A stretch of 43,392 bases of DNA from Geobacteraceae bacterium. Its GTDB lineage: Bacteria; Desulfobacterota; Desulfuromonadia; Geobacterales; Pseudopelobacteraceae. A program made the translations under genes and the position numbers. Positions 25,689 to 33,896 of this stretch are shown here, in pieces. The notes under the pieces are model-generated. The model was not told the origin of the DNA. It saw only the letters and a list, made by a program, of their open reading frames with translations, and did not search any database. The stretch spans positions 1-43,392 of the forward strand of contig JANXZX010000185.1 of NCBI GenBank assembly GCA_025355325.1. Direction: 5' to 3'. The first letter of the stretch is position 1. Each line of letters starts with the position of its first letter.

Positions 25689-26542
25689 GTTTTCTTCTCC
25701 TGTGTACGGTACGCGGTAAGTGCTTCGAGCAGATCTTGTTTTCTCCGCAGCAGATATTCCTTATCACGAAGTTCGATACCAATCAAGGAAAGCCGTCGGG
25801 TGATTTCCGCAACAATCGGCGCTGCGCCCAGTTTGTTCTGTACGTCCTCCCGCAGCAGGATTTCTGTCGGATCACCGTGCGCAATAACCTGTCCCGTCTG
25901 CATTACGATCACTTTGTCAGCCCATCCGTAGGCAAAATCAAGATCATGCGTTGCTATGATGATCGTCATGCCGGAGATGTGCAGCCGTTCAAGTATGATT
26001 GTTAACTCTTCCTGCATGGCGGCATCCAGTCCGGCCATTGGTTCGTCCAGCACGATGATTTCCGGCTGCATGGCGAGCACTCCGGCGATACAGACACGTT
26101 TTTTCTGGCCGTAACTCAGGTTGTGCACCGGCTTGTCAGCGCAATCCACCATTCCCACGGCCAGAAGTGCATCATCAACCCGCTTTCGCACGAGTATTTC
26201 GTCCAGTCCCAGATTCATGGGGCCGAAGGAGATGTCTTCGCGAACGTTGGCCGAAAAAAGCTGGCTGTCCGGATTCTGGAACACCATGCCGACACGTGAG
26301 CGCAACTTCCGCATGCTGCTGCGGCTGTAATCAAGCGGCACCCCGTCACACAATACCTGGCCGGAATTCGGGCGCAGTATGCCGTTCAGGTGTAGAAACA
26401 TGGTGGTTTTACCGGCACCGTTGTCGCCAAGCACGGCGGTGCGGGTGCCCCGACGTATCGTCAGAGAACAGCTTTCCAGCGCACGAGTGCCGTCGGTGTA
26501 GCGATAGCAGACGTCCGTAAGCTTCAAGATGGCATCACTCAT
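25685..26542 (-). CDS. cbiO: Cobalt ECF-type ABC transporter ATPase CbiO
   Basis: CbiO drives cobalt import with the CbiMNQ membrane part. The 285-residue ATPase has the Walker A LGDNGAGKTT, the Q-loop MVFQNPDSQLFS, the signature LSYGQKKRVCIAG and the Walker B IIVLDEPMAGLD, then the H-loop IIATHDLDFAY. It ends with a helical extension typical of longer CbiO proteins. It overlaps cbiQ upstream and hldD downstream by four bases each. Confidence 0.94.
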   Translation of the reverse strand: MSDAILKLTDVCYRYTDGTRALESCSLTIRRGTRTAVLGDNGAGKTTMFLHLNGILRPNSGQVLCDGVPLDYSRSSMRKLRSRVGMVFQNPDSQLFSANVREDISFGPMNLGLDEILVRKRVDDALLAVGMVDCADKPVHNLSYGQKKRVCIAGVLAMQPEIIVLDEPMAGLDAAMQEELTIILERLHISGMTIIIATHDLDFAYGWADKVIVMQTGQVIAHGDPTEILLREDVQNKLGAAPIVAEITRRLSLIGIELRDKEYLLRRKQDLLEALTAYRTQEKKT

Positions 26543-27285
26543 GGCAGCATCACAGCCATTGTTATGGTTAAAACGCCTGCTGTGGCGGCAATCGAGATAC
26601 TCTTTGCGCTGTGCGGGTAACTGTTTTCCAGAAATTTCAGCGCACCATCGCTGTTGCGTGCCATTGCCGCCAGGTGGAGTGCCTGTGAACGCTGCCAGAC
26701 CTGGATGGTCAGGTTGGCAATCAATCCTCCCAGCGAGCGAAGGGAAAGAGTCACCGTTGCATATCCAAGTCGTGACGACTGGGCGATAATCGTTTCATGT
26801 ACCGCTTCCGAGAGCACAAAAAGAGTGCGGTAGCAGAGGAACATCAGGTCGAGAAGGGTGTCAGGAAATTTGCATCGGCGCAGCAGAGAGATGATGTCCG
26901 GAAGCGGAGTGGTTAGCGCCAGAAAGAGCAGAGAAGTGAGGCTGGCAAGTGAGCGGCAACAGACCATGGCAATATGGGGTAATTCTCCCAATGCCGGATG
27001 TATCGATATTCCTCCTGTTGAACTACCGAAATCAAGGGAGATAAATAGTGATACGCCGCTTGCCGCCAGAAATAACAGCGCCGGAGATGCCACCCGCAGG
27101 TAGCGGAGCGGGGGAATGCCGGCGCCGACGGTTGTCGTTGTCGTCATTATCAGCGCAACCAGCAGCGCGGTTCGGGGCGACCCCGCCGCGAAGGATGCGA
27201 TCATGCCGCAGAGGGAGAAGCATCCCTTGGCAAAGGGGGATACCCGCCGCCATCGGTTCGTATAGGCCGACTGTTCGGTCAGCAC
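26539..27285 (-). CDS. cbiQ: Cobalt ECF transporter transmembrane component CbiQ
   Basis: CbiQ is the membrane coupling component that joins CbiO to CbiM. The 248-residue product (from a GTG at 27285) has about five membrane segments and the paired Ala-Arg-Gly-like coupling motifs: QSSRLGYATVTLSLRSLGG and LHLAAMARNSDG. The GTG start lies inside the end of cbiN; an upstream extension to 27438 would overlap cbiN fully and read as an artefact. No strong ribosome binding site is seen, so translation is probably coupled to cbiN. Confidence 0.88.
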   Translation of the reverse strand: MLTEQSAYTNRWRRVSPFAKGCFSLCGMIASFAAGSPRTALLVALIMTTTTTVGAGIPPLRYLRVASPALLFLAASGVSLFISLDFGSSTGGISIHPALGELPHIAMVCCRSLASLTSLLFLALTTPLPDIISLLRRCKFPDTLLDLMFLCYRTLFVLSEAVHETIIAQSSRLGYATVTLSLRSLGGLIANLTIQVWQRSQALHLAAMARNSDGALKFLENSYPHSAKSISIAATAGVLTITMAVMLP

Positions 27286-27614
27286 TGCACTGTCTTGACC
27301 GCTTCGCGGCGCATCTTGGCGCGAGTGGTTGAAACTCCGAGGTAATACCCGATGAATCCGGCCCCGAGTGCGGCTTGCAGGGCAAAAAGCAGCGAGCCGA
27401 TTTCCCCGCTGGGTGGCTCCATTAACGGTTTTGCCCACGGTTTATAACCGGGAGCAATATTTCCTACCAGATCTTTTGCCTTGTCATCGGTTCCGGCAAA
27501 AATCTGTACTTGCTTGCCATCAGCTCCCGGTGCCGGTTTATTAACCATCCGGAGCGGAAGTGCGACCAGCAGGGCAACGGCAATCAGCATCAACAGGTTT
27601 TGATACCGTTTCAT
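27279..27614 (-). CDS. cbiN: Cobalt transport protein CbiN
   Basis: CbiN is the small accessory subunit needed for CbiM-dependent cobalt uptake. The 111-residue product has two membrane helices ([15 protein letters not shown] at the N-terminus and [19 protein letters not shown] near the end) joined by an extracytoplasmic loop with [22 protein letters not shown], the pattern of CbiN. It overlaps the cbiM stop by four bases and the cbiQ start by seven. Confidence 0.9.
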   Translation of the reverse strand: MKRYQNLLMLIAVALLVALPLRMVNKPAPGADGKQVQIFAGTDDKAKDLVGNIAPGYKPWAKPLMEPPSGEIGSLLFALQAALGAGFIGYYLGVSTTRAKMRREAVKTVQC

Positions 27615-28288
27615 GCCTGAACCTCCTGCACCACTGTTACCTTCATTTCCTGTAGTTCACGCGCATTAAAACGCACAAGGGCGTTCATCACTACTACGGT
27701 CAGTAATCCTTCACTGATAGCCAGTGGTATCTGGGTTATGGCAAATACCCCGGCAAACTTGGCAAATGAGACGGCAAAGCCACCGCTGGGATCGGGAAAG
27801 GCAAAGGCAAGTTGTGCAGATGTGGTGACGTAGGTGAGCAAATTCGCCAGAGATGCAGCGAGGAAGATCGCAACTCCAAAAGGGAGCCTTACCGCTTGAG
27901 CCGTCCGGTAAATTGCCGCTGCGGCAAACGGCCCTACAATCGCCATGGAGAATATGTTTGCCCCCAGGGTAGTCAAGCCACCGTGGGCAAGCAAAATTGC
28001 CTGAAACAGTAGTACGACCATGCCTATAGGAGCCATAGCCGCCGGGCCAAACATGATGGCCCCGAGTCCGGTGCCGGTCGGGTGTGAGCAACTGCCCGTG
28101 ACGGATGGCATCTTGAGAGCCGACAGAACAAAAGTGAATGCGGCTGCAACTCCCAACAACATCCGCTGTTCGGGATACTCCTTTACTCTCTTGTTGATGG
28201 TATAGAGCCCGTAAGCTACAAACGGGGCTGATACGGCGCTCCAACCGATTGCGTGCCTGATCGGCAGAAAACCTTCCATAATGTGCAT
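27611..28288 (-). CDS. cbiM: Cobalt ECF transporter substrate-binding membrane protein CbiM
   Basis: CbiM binds Co2+ through its extreme N-terminus. I chose the ATG at 28288, giving [16 protein letters not shown] (225 residues). The conserved Met-His start, with histidine 2 as ligand, requires this start; the open frame continues upstream through the terminator and riboswitch and is not coding. The conserved [17 protein letters not shown] and [19 protein letters not shown] motifs follow. It is the first gene after the cobalamin riboswitch. Confidence 0.94.
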   Translation of the reverse strand: MHIMEGFLPIRHAIGWSAVSAPFVAYGLYTINKRVKEYPEQRMLLGVAAAFTFVLSALKMPSVTGSCSHPTGTGLGAIMFGPAAMAPIGMVVLLFQAILLAHGGLTTLGANIFSMAIVGPFAAAAIYRTAQAVRLPFGVAIFLAASLANLLTYVTTSAQLAFAFPDPSGGFAVSFAKFAGVFAITQIPLAISEGLLTVVVMNALVRFNARELQEMKVTVVQEVQA

Positions 28289-28340
28289 ACTGTTTACCCT
28301 TGTGCCTCTGATGGGTTGGAGCCCTTCCGGAAATGACCAT

Positions 28341-28382
28341 AAAAAAAGTCCGCATCTGCCGAAGCAGCATGCGGACTTTTCG
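28341..28382 (-). terminator. Terminator of the cobalamin riboswitch expression platform
   Basis: On the minus strand GTCCGCATGCTGC and GCAGATGCGGAC pair around a TTCG loop and are followed by seven Ts. It sits between the cobalamin aptamer and cbiM, so it is the B12-dependent stop for the cobalt operon. Confidence 0.88.
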
Positions 28383-28445
28383 TATTCAAAGTCACATTTC
28401 GCGTTTTTCACTCTCCCAGTCCCCCGGGAAATGCTGAGTGTAAGA

Positions 28446-28625
28446 ATCAAGGCAGGTCTTCTGGCTCGCGATTCATTCTCCAGGCGCCTTCCCAGTCAGT
28501 CAACCAGTGGCATTGTGCCCTTCGTCATCGCTTACAGCGGCGGGTCCGCGGGGGAATGGCTCCATCGGAGCGTCACCCCTCTTCCCTATCAAGCCCTTGC
28601 GGGCACCACGATTCGTTATTCAATT
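28446..28625 (-). ncRNA. Cobalamin riboswitch
   Basis: Read on the minus strand, the stretch starts with GGTGCCCGCAAGGGCTTGA, passes GCCGCTGTAAGCGATGACGA and ATGCCACTGG, then GGGAAGG, and ends AGCCAGAAGACCTGCC. These are the conserved blocks of the cobalamin (adenosylcobalamin) aptamer in the right order. It lies 160 bases upstream of cbiM with a terminator between, so it should repress cobalt uptake when B12 is plentiful. Ends are approximate. Confidence 0.94.
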
Positions 28626-28736
28626 GTCAATTGCATGCACTGCGTACCGCACTGCTGAGATACCATGCCGCCCGCGTGCTGTCAAGGACGATTGTTGTTG
28701 AGAATCAATGATATATCGCGTTGAATCTCCAACGTT

Positions 28737-29759
28737 TCAGGCGATTCTGTTTCTGCGTTTCAGTAGGAAACCGATCCCTAATGAGAGCCCCAGAGTCAGA
28801 GTTCCGCCAACCAGACCGGCAACACTTGTTCCCAGCCTGGTTGCTTCGCGCATCTTCTGGTCGGATTTCTCTTGTGGTTTCCTGAAAGAATAATCAGGCA
28901 GGAAGGCAACCTTGTCCTGAAATGAAGCCAGAGCTGCATGAACTCTTTGTTCAGAGCCCTTCATCTCACTTTGACCGGTCACCTTGATAATAGCCCATTC
29001 CAAGCCATCGGGGTTTTTCGATGCAAACCATGAAATAATGCCGCCGGTGATTATGGCCGCTGCTAAAAACGCCAGCATGGTGGTGCGAAAGGGACGATGG
29101 CCTGTCGGGCTGGCTGGTATGGCATTCCGCAGGATTTCCGGTTTGGCATTAAACACAAAAGAAATAACCGAAGCGGTCACCAGGCCTTCAACGATTCCAA
29201 TTGCCAGATGGATTGGTTGCATGATGGCGGCAAACGTCAGAAATGGCAGCGAGGAAATTCCGGAAGCAACCGTTTCCACAACAACTGCGAATGATCCAAG
29301 TTGTAAGCCGATGACTGCGGCTAGCACGGATGCTACAGTGATCCTGGTTCGTGAGGGGGTGCCGCCGACAATGGTTTTGTAGATAAGGGGATACGCAACG
29401 AAAGCCGGGAAAAAACCGAGATTGAAGATATTGCAGCCAAGGGCCAGCAGTCCGCCATCGGCAAAAAAGAAAGCCTGAATCACCAGCACTGATGCGATGG
29501 TCAGAAAGGAGGCGTACGGGCCGAGCAGGATGGCAAGAATCAGCCCTCCGCCAAGGTGTCCGCTTGAACCGGTCACCGGAATGGTGAAGTTGATCATCTG
29601 CGCGGCGAAAATAAACGCGCCGAGAACCCCCATTAGCGGAATCTTGCGGCTGTCCATCTCTGCGCTGACTTTTTTTGAACAAAAGGAGATGGCAGCAGCT
29701 GAGGCTGCCAACATCGTTCCGCCGACAGCAGGTGAAAGTAACGCGTCTGCCATGTGCAT
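28737..29759 (-). CDS. NikMN-type nickel/cobalt transport membrane protein with PDGLE domain
   Basis: The 340-residue protein joins a CbiM-type core to a CbiN-like C-terminal part. It begins MHMADALLSPAVGGTM, keeping the metal-ligand histidine 2. The core has VTGSSGHLGGGLILAILLGP and FFADGGLLALGCNIFNLGF. The C-terminal part carries the NPDGLEWA motif and a last membrane helix before a basic tail, the PDGLE domain that replaces NikN. No dedicated ATPase or NikQ gene adjoins it, so it may work with the neighbouring CbiQO or a distant pair. A NikR-like site upstream favours nickel. Confidence 0.88.
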   Translation of the reverse strand: MHMADALLSPAVGGTMLAASAAAISFCSKKVSAEMDSRKIPLMGVLGAFIFAAQMINFTIPVTGSSGHLGGGLILAILLGPYASFLTIASVLVIQAFFFADGGLLALGCNIFNLGFFPAFVAYPLIYKTIVGGTPSRTRITVASVLAAVIGLQLGSFAVVVETVASGISSLPFLTFAAIMQPIHLAIGIVEGLVTASVISFVFNAKPEILRNAIPASPTGHRPFRTTMLAFLAAAIITGGIISWFASKNPDGLEWAIIKVTGQSEMKGSEQRVHAALASFQDKVAFLPDYSFRKPQEKSDQKMREATRLGTSVAGLVGGTLTLGLSLGIGFLLKRRNRIA

Positions 29760-29780
29760 GAGATGTGCTCTCCTTGTTTA

Positions 29781-29808
29781 GTGTATACATAAATAATATT
29801 CGTAACAC
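29781..29808. promoter_or_regulatory. Candidate NikR operator
   Basis: GTGTATAC (29781-29788), 13 bases, then GTAACAC (29802-29808), 22 bases upstream of the NikMN-type start. The right half is an exact match to the NikR half-site known from deltaproteobacteria (GTGTTAC-N13/14-GTAACAC); the left half is imperfect. Confidence 0.45.
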
Positions 29809-29925
29809 CGCAAGGATATAAGAATTAAATTTTGATGTCAAATGCTGATATAAAAATACTTCCGAATAGTGACAGATGAACCTCCTTTTAACGTAATTAT
29901 TATGCACTTGCCACACGTGGGACAC

Positions 29926-29939
29926 GGCGCTATAGTGCC
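29926..29939. promoter_or_regulatory. Short imperfect palindrome upstream of tupB
   Basis: GGCGCTATAGTGCC is a near-perfect palindrome about 85 bases before the tupB start, in the divergent gap between the NikMN-type gene and tupB. It could be a ModE- or other regulator-binding site; no specific family consensus is matched. Confidence 0.25.
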
Positions 29940-30022
29940 CGGCACGGCCAGCACTCAGGATTCAGGGACGCTGGACGTGCAATCACTTGCTGCCGGAAAA
30001 ATCATGCATATATGGGGCTCTG

Positions 30023-30721
30023 ATGGATCTTATACTTGACGGTTTTCTCCAGGCGCTGCGTCTGGTAATCTCGCTTGACGCCGAGGTCATTGCGGTGACG
30101 CTGCTGTCACTGAAGGTCTCCTGTAGCGCAACCGTGATCAGTCTGCTGTTTGGCATGCCCGCCGGGACCCTGCTGGCACTGGCTACCTTTCCCGGTCGCA
30201 GGCTGGTGATCAGTCTGATCAATACCGGCATGGGGTTGCCGCCGGTGGTTGTCGGCCTGTTTGTGACGATTTTTCTGTGGCGCAACGGCCCGCTCGGGTT
30301 CTTCGAAATCCTCTATACACCCGTTGCCATGGTGCTGGCACAAACGGTAATCGCAACTCCGATCGTGGCGGGTATTACCATAGCTTCGATACAGAACCTG
30401 CCCGCCAATCTCAAACTGCAGGTGCTGGCGTTGGGTGCAACCCGTATCCAGATGGTGTGGATCCTGGTCAGGGAGGCTCGTCTGCCGCTGCTGGCTGCGG
30501 TAATGGCCGGTTTTGGCGGTGTCATATCTGAAGTCGGGGCTTCGATAATGGTGGGGGGGAATATTAAGGGGCAAACCAGGGTTCTTACCACCGCCACGGT
30601 GATGGAAACCGGCAAGGGGAATTTTGATGTGGCTATAGCTCTGTCGCTGATTTTGCTGTCGCTCGCCTTTAGCGTCAACTATCTGCTGACGGTGATCCAG
30701 CAGCGGGAGCGGCCTCGATGA
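30023..30721 (+). CDS. tupB: Tungstate-type ABC transporter permease (TupB-like)
   Basis: The 232-residue membrane protein has about five helices and the permease loop FGGVISEVGASIMVGGNIKG, close to the EAA-type loop of tungstate and molybdate permeases. The start region LRLVISLDAEVIAVTLLSLK and NTGMGLPPVVVGLFV matches TupB. Tungstate fits the formate dehydrogenase in this window, but molybdate is possible. ATG 30023 is used; the frame is open to 29987. It overlaps the ATPase gene by four bases. No gene for a periplasmic binding protein is present beside it. Confidence 0.83.
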   Translation: MDLILDGFLQALRLVISLDAEVIAVTLLSLKVSCSATVISLLFGMPAGTLLALATFPGRRLVISLINTGMGLPPVVVGLFVTIFLWRNGPLGFFEILYTPVAMVLAQTVIATPIVAGITIASIQNLPANLKLQVLALGATRIQMVWILVREARLPLLAAVMAGFGGVISEVGASIMVGGNIKGQTRVLTTATVMETGKGNFDVAIALSLILLSLAFSVNYLLTVIQQRERPR

Positions 30722-31446
30722 GCAATCTGCTTTCGGTTGATAATCTGAAAATACACCGTGGTGGGGCTTTGGTTCTTGATGTACCCCGCTTTTTGGTAGC
30801 GCCCGAAGAAAAGGTGGCAGTGGTCGGGCCGAACGGGGCCGGAAAGTCCAGTCTGCTTCTGGGGATAGCCTGTCTGCTTGGCCGGGAGTCCGGCACGATA
30901 ACCTTCAAAGGCGCTCCGGTTGCGAAGCATGGGGAAGTTGCCTATCGTCGCACCATTGCCATGGTCTTTCAGGAACCGTTGCTGTTTGATACCACGGTGC
31001 TCGATAATGTGGCCGAGGGGCTGCGTATCCGGGGCAAGAGTCGCAGTGATGCGCGGGATATTGCCAGAGACAGTCTGGAGCTGTTCAAGGTCGGACATCT
31101 CACCGGACGTTCCGCGCACAAACTCTCGGGGGGGGAAGCCCAACGGGTCAGCCTGGCGCGCGCTTTTGCCGTCCGCCCGGAACTGTTATTGATGGACGAG
31201 CCGTTTTCCAGTCTTGATCTGCCGACCCGAATCGTGTTGGCGGAAGATCTGGGTCGCATCCTGCACGAATCGGGCACAGCGGCGATAATTGCAACTCATG
31301 ATCGCATCGAGGCGTTTCACGTTGTGGATCGTCTGATGGTGATGGATGGCGGGAAAATTATTCAGGAAGGGACGCCGAAAGAGGTTATGGCACAGCCGGC
31401 CAATGCCTTTGTCGCGGCGTTCAGGAGGACAACCGGAGCTTCATGA
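30718..31446 (+). CDS. tupC: Tungstate-type ABC transporter ATPase (TupC-like)
   Basis: The 242-residue ATPase pairs with the upstream permease. It has the Walker A VGPNGAGKSS, the Q-loop MVFQEPLLFD, the signature LSGGEAQRVSLARAF and the Walker B LLLMDEPFSSLD, followed by the H-loop IIATHDRIEAFH. It ends with no regulatory TOBE-type domain, which fits TupC better than ModC. Four-base overlap with tupB supports translational coupling. Confidence 0.85.
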   Translation: MSNLLSVDNLKIHRGGALVLDVPRFLVAPEEKVAVVGPNGAGKSSLLLGIACLLGRESGTITFKGAPVAKHGEVAYRRTIAMVFQEPLLFDTTVLDNVAEGLRIRGKSRSDARDIARDSLELFKVGHLTGRSAHKLSGGEAQRVSLARAFAVRPELLLMDEPFSSLDLPTRIVLAEDLGRILHESGTAAIIATHDRIEAFHVVDRLMVMDGGKIIQEGTPKEVMAQPANAFVAAFRRTTGAS

Positions 31447-31467
31447 TTTTGGGGAGGATGAACAGAT

Positions 31468-32283
31468 ATGCTGCAAGATGCCGCCAGGATAGTCGCTGAA
31501 GCAGAAGTTTTCATCATTACCGCCGGTGCAGGCATGGGCGTCGATTCCGGACTGCCGGACTTTCGGGGCGATCACGGTTTCTGGCAGGCGTATCCAGCCT
31601 ACGCCCGGCTCGGGATCTCTTTTGTCGAATGTGCCAACCCGCAGCATTTTTCCAATGATCCTTCGTTTGGCTGGGGGTTCTACGGCCACCGCACCAATCT
31701 GTATCGTGATACGGTTCCCCATGAAGGGTTTCATATCATCAAAAAATGGCTGGAGCGGAACAGAGCCGATTATTTTGTTGTCACCTCCAACGTAGACGGC
31801 CAGTTCCAGAAAGCGGGCTATGATGACGACCGGATTCTTGAAGTGCACGGCTCAATTCACCGACTGCAATGTCAGACGCCGTGCAGCAGCAGTATCTGGC
31901 TAAATGACGAAGTAATAAGGATTGATGAGGCCACCATGCGGGCTCGCGCACCACTTCCCCGCTGCGGTGAGTGCGGTGAGGTCAGCCGCCCCAATATTCT
32001 GATGTTCGGCGACTGGTCATGGCTGCCGGACCACACTCACACACAGGAGCATGCCTTCGACCGGTTTATGACGAAAAACGGAAACCGCCGAATTGCAGTG
32101 ATCGAAATGGGGGCGGGCAGCGCTATTCCGACGATCCGGGCTACATCGGAGCGGATCGGCTGGAACTGCACACATGCAACGGTCATTCGTATCAACCCCC
32201 GCGAACCGGAAATTAAAGTGCCTCATATTTCGATGGCGTGCGGGGCGCTGGAAGGCCTGCAGAAGATTGATGCGCTATTGTGA
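31468..32283 (+). CDS. Sir2-family NAD-dependent protein deacylase
   Basis: Sirtuins remove acyl groups from lysine using NAD. The 271-residue product has the NAD-binding ITAGAGMGVDSGLPDFRG at the N-terminus, the TSNVDGQF segment with the Asn-x-Asp pair, and the catalytic histidine in LEVHGSIH. A four-cysteine zinc site follows (CQTPC and CGEC). It is longer than compact bacterial CobB proteins. It starts 21 bases after the tupC stop behind GGGGAGG and may be co-transcribed with it; acetyl-CoA metabolism would be a likely target, but that is inference. Confidence 0.9.
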   Translation: MLQDAARIVAEAEVFIITAGAGMGVDSGLPDFRGDHGFWQAYPAYARLGISFVECANPQHFSNDPSFGWGFYGHRTNLYRDTVPHEGFHIIKKWLERNRADYFVVTSNVDGQFQKAGYDDDRILEVHGSIHRLQCQTPCSSSIWLNDEVIRIDEATMRARAPLPRCGECGEVSRPNILMFGDWSWLPDHTHTQEHAFDRFMTKNGNRRIAVIEMGAGSAIPTIRATSERIGWNCTHATVIRINPREPEIKVPHISMACGALEGLQKIDALL

Positions 32284-32375
32284 GCGGGTAGTAGCTCTAC
32301 TTCCGTCCTTGAACAGTGGAGCATGATCCTATATATTTCGTTAAAATTCAAATCAGAGCGGTTGGAGATCTCAGT

Positions 32376-32591
32376 ATGGAAATTAATCTAAGCGAACTGC
32401 GCAAGTTGCTCAGCAAGCGAACCAACGAAATCGAGCGGAGTGTTGAAGGAACAGGTTTTCTGGCCAAAACCGTCATCGGAGTTGGTACCTTTTTACTCGA
32501 TAACGAAGGTGACATGGATCTGCTGTCAGCTAAACAGCTGGTCATCTTTGACAGATTTATCAAGCCGCTGCTGAATGTGCATCATCGGTAA
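32376..32591 (+). CDS. Small conserved protein of unknown function
   Basis: The 71-residue product (MEINLSELRKLLSKRTNE onwards) has no signal or membrane segment except a mildly hydrophobic middle (FLAKTVIGVGTFLLDN). ATG 32376 follows TTGGAG. The frame is open upstream, but this start fits the site and begins cleanly. It lies between the sirtuin and the rubredoxin-like mini protein. I do not recognise a family. Confidence 0.6.
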   Translation: MEINLSELRKLLSKRTNEIERSVEGTGFLAKTVIGVGTFLLDNEGDMDLLSAKQLVIFDRFIKPLLNVHHR

Positions 32592-32649
32592 CATCTGGAA
32601 GTGACTTGAACGATCAAGATGGAATGTAGCAGGAAAAGGGGGTGACATT

Positions 32650-32754
32650 ATGGCAACCTGGAAATGCGAGTGCGGTTTTACCAAAGAAGGACGCTGCAAG
32701 CCGCAGAAATGTGAAAAATGCGGCGAAAAAGGCAAATTCGTTAAGGCGGAATAG
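32650..32754 (+). CDS. 34-residue RCKP-type rubredoxin-like protein
   Basis: The reading frame gives MATWKCECGFTKEGRCKPQK followed by CEKCGEKGKFVKAE. Two Cys pairs (CEC and CEKC) with the RCKP motif match the short rubredoxin-like RCKP family, which presumably binds iron or zinc. AGGAAAAGGGGG lies just upstream of the ATG. At 34 residues it is too short for most gene finders. Other RCKP proteins occur in Geobacter relatives. Confidence 0.78.
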   Translation: MATWKCECGFTKEGRCKPQKCEKCGEKGKFVKAE

Positions 32755-32826
32755 TCCGCAGAGCGTGTCGGCGGTCGCAGTACTGGAAGTTGTCGTTCCT
32801 TGTTCAAATCCTGTACTGTGGCCGTG

Positions 32827-33222
32827 TCAAAAACGACTGGCTTTAAGTAACTGAAATTTGTTGTCAGATTGATGCGGATTATGACACTTGGTGCATCCTG
32901 TTTTGTTGGATGCGTGCGAAGGCGATAATTCACCCCGTGGATGGCAGCCAGAACAGAGCTTTCCAGTATCTTTGATCGGTTGAAAGGGATGTTTGCCCGT
33001 CAGTACATGGCATGCCTTGCAGTCACTGACAGCTACAGGGCCGTGTACGAATTTCGCTTTTCCCATTGTAGAATGGCAGTTGCCGGTAATACATGTCCCT
33101 TCTGTGGCCAATGAGGCCCCATATGCAACCGGGATCATGGTCAAAATGCAGGAACCGCAAAGTATAGATATTAAAAATTGCAGAGTTTTATTTCGCCAAT
33201 TCTCTTTACAAATCAATTGCAA
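32827..33222 (-). CDS. Small tetrahaem c-type cytochrome
   Basis: The product of up to 131 residues has a signal segment (about residues 14-35, ending VAYGAS) and four haem sites: CKACH, CSGCH and CTKCH, plus CITGNCH, an unusual Cys-x4-Cys-His site near the N-terminus. The paired motifs resemble the doubled-CxxCH cytochromes. It begins with a non-ATG codon: TTG at 33222 or, with better spacing to GGGGG, TTG at 33216. It is a monocistronic minus-strand gene. The electron partner is unknown. Confidence 0.85.
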   Translation of the reverse strand: MQLICKENWRNKTLQFLISILCGSCILTMIPVAYGASLATEGTCITGNCHSTMGKAKFVHGPVAVSDCKACHVLTGKHPFQPIKDTGKLCSGCHPRGELSPSHASNKTGCTKCHNPHQSDNKFQLLKASRF

Positions 33223-33358
33223 TCCCCCGAAAGTGCCAGCAACTCTTGTTTATCAAACAACCGATACAACAACTTACTCTAATATTTCTCAACAGTCCAT
33301 ATCGAATTGACGGATTTAGCTGTTTGCTTCTGTTAAATTAGCATGTGATCGCCCAATT

Positions 33359-33664
33359 TTATGCCTCTTCATAATCACAGCTGAAGCGGCGGCATATATC
33401 GGGGCGATGATCATAGATTCCGCAGCGATTCCCCTCCAGAAATTCACATCCGTTCTCTATGAAAAGAAAAAAACTACCGTTAAGGGTGTATTCGAGTCGC
33501 TTTGCGCCAAGACTGCCAAGAAGTTCATATTCCTCCGTGCTCAGTCTGACGGTTGGGAATCCCTTGCAGCAGGAGGCGTCGCAATTGGAGCAGCGACTTC
33601 CGTCTTGAGGTACGTCTGAGAGCTTGCCATGGAGTTTTTTGCGTTTTGGGAAGGGTATCATCAT
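33359..33664 (-). CDS. YkgJ family cysteine-cluster protein
   Basis: The 101-residue product has the YkgJ pattern of conserved cysteines: CSNCDASCCKGFPT, then CEFLEGNRCGIYDHRPDICR, with a further CDYEEA end. This set is thought to bind an iron or zinc centre. GTG/ATG start choice is unclear; 33664 is used behind CAGGGGG. It is monocistronic, and I see no operon context that suggests a partner. Function is unknown. Confidence 0.85.
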   Translation of the reverse strand: MMIPFPKRKKLHGKLSDVPQDGSRCSNCDASCCKGFPTVRLSTEEYELLGSLGAKRLEYTLNGSFFLFIENGCEFLEGNRCGIYDHRPDICRRFSCDYEEA

Positions 33665-33896
33665 CACCCCCTGTTTTTGTTGTTAGGCATATAATAAAAC
33701 GGTGGTATATACTATATCAGTTGTGGTAAATTATTCAAATCAAATATAAGATCAGGCTATTAAATCAATCTTCTATTCTGTTTAGTACCACAGTTACAAC
33801 AAGTTCTGCCTTCAAACAACAGCCTACGGAAACAACGTTTAAACTCTAACCGCTGCTTGCTACACCACATCAACTGTTTCAATCAAGGAGGACAAA

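Noticed and set aside
27600-28450. A longer CbiM with an N-terminal extension
   Set aside because: The extension reads through the riboswitch terminator, and CbiM needs the Met-His N-terminus at 28288 for metal binding.
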